Origin: Tildeniella nuda ZEHNDER 1965/U140
GTDB lineage: Bacteria > Cyanobacteriota > Cyanobacteriia > Leptolyngbyales > Leptolyngbyaceae
DNA length: 64,000 bases
Direction: 5' to 3'
Assembly: GCA_019358895.1 (NCBI GenBank)
Contig: JAHHIG010000015.1
Coordinates: 1 to 64,000 of the forward strand
The translations under genes and the position numbers were made by a program. How positions within the stretch are numbered: position 1 is the stretch's first letter; each line of letters opens with the position of its first letter. Shown here in pieces: positions 61,827 through 64,000 of the stretch. The notes below the pieces were generated by a model. It was not told the origin of the DNA. It worked only from the letters and a program-made list of their open reading frames with translations, and did no database searches.

Positions 61827-62282
61827 CTACGCTAACGTCGTTTGTCCGTTCAGATAATCCTGAAGCTGGCGATCGTGATCGTGAGACAGCCGACCCAACG
61901 GTAACTCTCCTCGTGAGAACGCCTGCACATTGAGCACTTCCATCGGATCGCGGATTTGTATCGTGCCCTGTGCCTCCACTTCAACCACCACGCAGATCGA
62001 GTGAATGCGAGGGTCACGTTCTGGCGACGAATAAACACCGACTAGACGGCAAATTTTGGCGACCTCTAGCCCCGTTTCTTCCGTCAGCTCTCGGTAAACT
62101 GTGGTGATGAGGTCTTCGCCCCAATCAACCATACCGCCAGGTAAGCCCCACCGACCATTATCGCGGCGCTGCACTAGCACGATGCGCCCGTCTGGCAGAA
62201 GCGGAATAATGCTTGTGCCCGTCACCGGATGCCGGAACAGAACGCCCAATACAGCTTGTCCAAAATGCCATAACCGACGCAT
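61827..62282 (-). CDS. Nudix hydrolase
   Basis: A 151-residue Nudix protein. The Nudix box G-x5-E-x7-R-E-x2-E-E-x-G runs through GGMVDWGEDLITTVYRELTE and E-T-G-L. The strand V-L-V-Q-R-R-D-N-G-R-W-G-L-P is typical of ADP-ribose or nucleotide-sugar pyrophosphatases, but the substrate cannot be told. Confidence 0.92.
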   Translation of the reverse strand: MRRLWHFGQAVLGVLFRHPVTGTSIIPLLPDGRIVLVQRRDNGRWGLPGGMVDWGEDLITTVYRELTEETGLEVAKICRLVGVYSSPERDPRIHSICVVVEVEAQGTIQIRDPMEVLNVQAFSRGELPLGRLSHDHDRQLQDYLNGQTTLA

Positions 62283-62314
62283 AGGTTAAGATTGCGGGCT
62301 GAAAAACTACCCGT

Positions 62315-62773
62315 TTAAGCAAGCGTCGCCAAAATCTCCTTCGCATGGGATTCAGGCTTGACTTTTTTGTAGATTGCTTCGATCGTACCATCTGGAGCAA
62401 TCACAAACGTATTGCGACTGATACCGATGTATTCTTTGCCCATAAACTTCTTAAGCCCATAGCTCTCATAAGCAGTGGCAACCTGTCCGTCCTCATCTGT
62501 CAGCAACGGAAACGGCAACTCAAACTTAGTCGTAAACTTTGTGTGAGACTGAGCATCATCAGTGCTGACACCAAGCACCACAACATCTTTACCTTGAAAT
62601 TCAGTATAGGAGTCTCGAAAACCGCACGCTTCTTTGGTGCAACCGGGAGTATTGTCGCGGGGATAGAAATACAGCACTACACGCTGACCTTGCAAATCAG
62701 CCAGGTTAACGATATTACCATTGCTGTCCGGCAAGCTGAACGCGGGAGCAGGATCACCAACACTAAGAGTCAT
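62315..62773 (-). CDS. bcp: Thioredoxin-dependent peroxiredoxin (BCP/PrxQ)
   Basis: A 152-residue peroxiredoxin Q. The peroxidatic site is P-G-C-T-K-E-A-C-G-F-R-D-S-Y, with the PrxQ-type second Cys five residues on. FYPRDNTPG precedes it and G-V-S-T-D-D, LPFPLLTDEDGQVA and S-R-N-T-F-V-I follow. It reduces hydroperoxides with thioredoxin in the cytoplasm. Confidence 0.95.
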   Translation of the reverse strand: MTLSVGDPAPAFSLPDSNGNIVNLADLQGQRVVLYFYPRDNTPGCTKEACGFRDSYTEFQGKDVVVLGVSTDDAQSHTKFTTKFELPFPLLTDEDGQVATAYESYGLKKFMGKEYIGISRNTFVIAPDGTIEAIYKKVKPESHAKEILATLA

Positions 62774-62838
62774 AACGCGCTATTGAGTAAGCCATCACTA
62801 TTGGATATTAAGCGCTTCGTTACAATCTGTCTAGCGGG

Positions 62839-62985
<147 letters not shown>

Positions 62986-63621
62986 TCACAACACCCCTTT
63001 GGAACTGGGAATCGTGTGTGCGCGTCTGGGGTCGATTTCGGCTGCCATACGAAGCGATCGCGCCAATGCTTTGAACGTCGCTTCAATAATATGGTGTGAG
63101 TTGATACCGTCGAGTTGGCGAATGTGGAGCGTCATCTGGGAATGATTGACGATCGCTACAAAGAATTCCCGTACCAGTTGCGTGTCGTAGGTGCCAACGC
63201 GCTGAGTCGGAATCTCTAGCCCATAGCTGAGATGAGGGCGACCCGAAAAATCGAGTGCGACCTGAATGAGTGCTTCATCCAAAGGTGCAACGAAATGACC
63301 GAAGCGAATGATGCCTTTGCGATCGCCCAGTGCCTTTGCCAGCGCCATCCCCAGCGTAATGCCTACGTCCTCGTTGGTGTGATGGTCGTCAATTTCCAGA
63401 TCGCCCGTTGCCTGCACGTGCAGATCGATCAGTCCGTGGGAGGAAATCTGGTGCAGCATGTGATCGAGAAAGGGAATCCCGGTTTTTGCAGCGCACTGCC
63501 CGGTACCATCCAGGTTCAGCGTCACCTGCACATCCGTCTCGCCTGTTGTGCGGCTGACCGTCGCGGTACGGGTTGGGACAGTCAATTGAGCTAGGTTTGT
63601 CAGTCTATCGCTGGTCTGCAT
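62986..63621 (-). CDS. hisB: Imidazoleglycerol-phosphate dehydratase
   Basis: A 211-residue HisB, sixth step of histidine synthesis, with no fused phosphatase domain, as in cyanobacteria. Manganese-binding and catalytic motifs are [33 protein letters not shown]-like [14 protein letters not shown] and [19 protein letters not shown]. Length is normal. Confidence 0.97.
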   Translation of the reverse strand: MQTSDRLTNLAQLTVPTRTATVSRTTGETDVQVTLNLDGTGQCAAKTGIPFLDHMLHQISSHGLIDLHVQATGDLEIDDHHTNEDVGITLGMALAKALGDRKGIIRFGHFVAPLDEALIQVALDFSGRPHLSYGLEIPTQRVGTYDTQLVREFFVAIVNHSQMTLHIRQLDGINSHHIIEATFKALARSLRMAAEIDPRRAHTIPSSKGVL

Positions 63622-63709
63622 GGCACTTGCACGTTAAGAGGCAACAGATTCATTATGGGCGATCGCGCGATCGTTCATCCAGCAAAGCGTTAATCACCAC
63701 AGTTGTCGA

Positions 63710-64000
63710 TCACCACAGTTCAAACGTGACTGCTCGATGCGACAGGTTGGGGTTGTAGTACGGATCGCCGTTGAGCTGATTGAAATAGCCCTTCCACTTT
63801 TGGTTTAAAGTTTCCCACTCATGAGGTTGCAGTCCTGCTTTGCGGCTCATTGATTCGTAGTGAATTAGGCGTGCATACGGTGTTACCACATTGCGATAGC
63901 CTGCCTGATGCACCTTCAAACAAAAATCTACGTCGTTATAGTTGAGCGGAAAGATTTCGTCCATGCCGCCCACTTGCTGGAACAGTTCCCGACGAATCAT
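63710..64000 (-). CDS. C-terminal part of a family 2 glycosyltransferase (runs off the window)
   Basis: The 96 residues seen are the C-terminal end; the gene continues beyond 64000, and the apparent Met at the edge is internal. R-R-E-L-F-Q-Q-V-G-G-M-D-E-I-F-P-L-N-Y-N-D-V-D-F-C-L-K matches the GT2 motif G-G-F/M-D-E...D-V-D-F-C-L-R. Product depends on the missing part. Confidence 0.85.
   Translation of the reverse strand: MIRRELFQQVGGMDEIFPLNYNDVDFCLKVHQAGYRNVVTPYARLIHYESMSRKAGLQPHEWETLNQKWKGYFNQLNGDPYYNPNLSHRAVTFELW

Overview
The window is cyanobacterial. HIP1-type octamers (GCGATCGC) are dense throughout, short tandem heptamer and octamer repeats fill many intergenic gaps, and the gene content fits: a phytochrome-type GAF kinase, several small cyanobacterial-type families, a NACHT protein with a cyanobacterial-type tail, and long runs of glycosyltransferases. 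A filamentous, large-genome lineage such as Leptolyngbya or Oculatella is plausible but cannot be fixed from this sequence.

1-6850 is accessory DNA. A TMEM175-like channel and a TetR regulator diverge from a promoter carrying repeated GGACGGT operators. Four 85-88 bp imperfect inverted repeats follow, with RYYYAAC/GTTRRRY-like ends and the paired unpaired bases typical of integron attC sites. They delimit a TetR cassette, a cassette with no gene, a DUF6228 cassette broken by a TGA codon, and a 3.6 kb interval. That interval holds an HxlR regulator facing an operon of two ABM-domain proteins, a SnoaL-like protein, an SDR and an F420-type NADP oxidoreductase. No integrase gene is visible.

6851-30235 is mostly ordinary chromosome: an unusual AAA+/polyferredoxin membrane fusion, a sugar ABC transporter (binding protein and two permeases, no ATPase), YebC, an Ala/Glu repeat protein, a GHL10-type secreted hydrolase, Uma2, HemB, RpiA, TPR and Lin0512 proteins, and a two-component locus whose phytochrome-like kinase is cut by an in-frame TAA. 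After these come a peptidoglycan-binding protein, a degenerate ADP-ribosylglycohydrolase-like protein, a 7TM-HD phosphodiesterase and two glycine-rich membrane proteins.

30236-34704 holds an orphan ABC permease with a methyltransferase, a hicBA module, a DUF6888-like small protein, an SRPBCC protein and an SDR.

35193-50666 is a glycan cluster, almost all on the minus strand. It has GT4, GT2 and GT9 glycosyltransferases, including a double GT9 joined by a 7-residue-repeat linker, plus three enzymes of heptose activation: a GT4-GmhA fusion, GmhB and an HldA-type kinase. A CdaR/PucR-type regulator is translationally coupled inside it. An intrinsic terminator at 36363-36405 closes the minus-strand run.

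50722-54723 carries envelope or stress-type genes (DUF2231, two related lipoproteins, DUF3891, GAF) and a small unknown gene pair. 54761-59225 is a defence-type island: a membrane-anchored NACHT NTPase and three toxin-antitoxin-type modules, with a decayed copy of the NACHT 3' end at the junctions between modules. A 63-bp tandem array (3 x 21 bp) separates this from housekeeping genes: coaX, an alpha/beta hydrolase, a Nudix protein, a PrxQ/Bcp peroxiredoxin, hisB and the tail of a GT2 gene that leaves the window.
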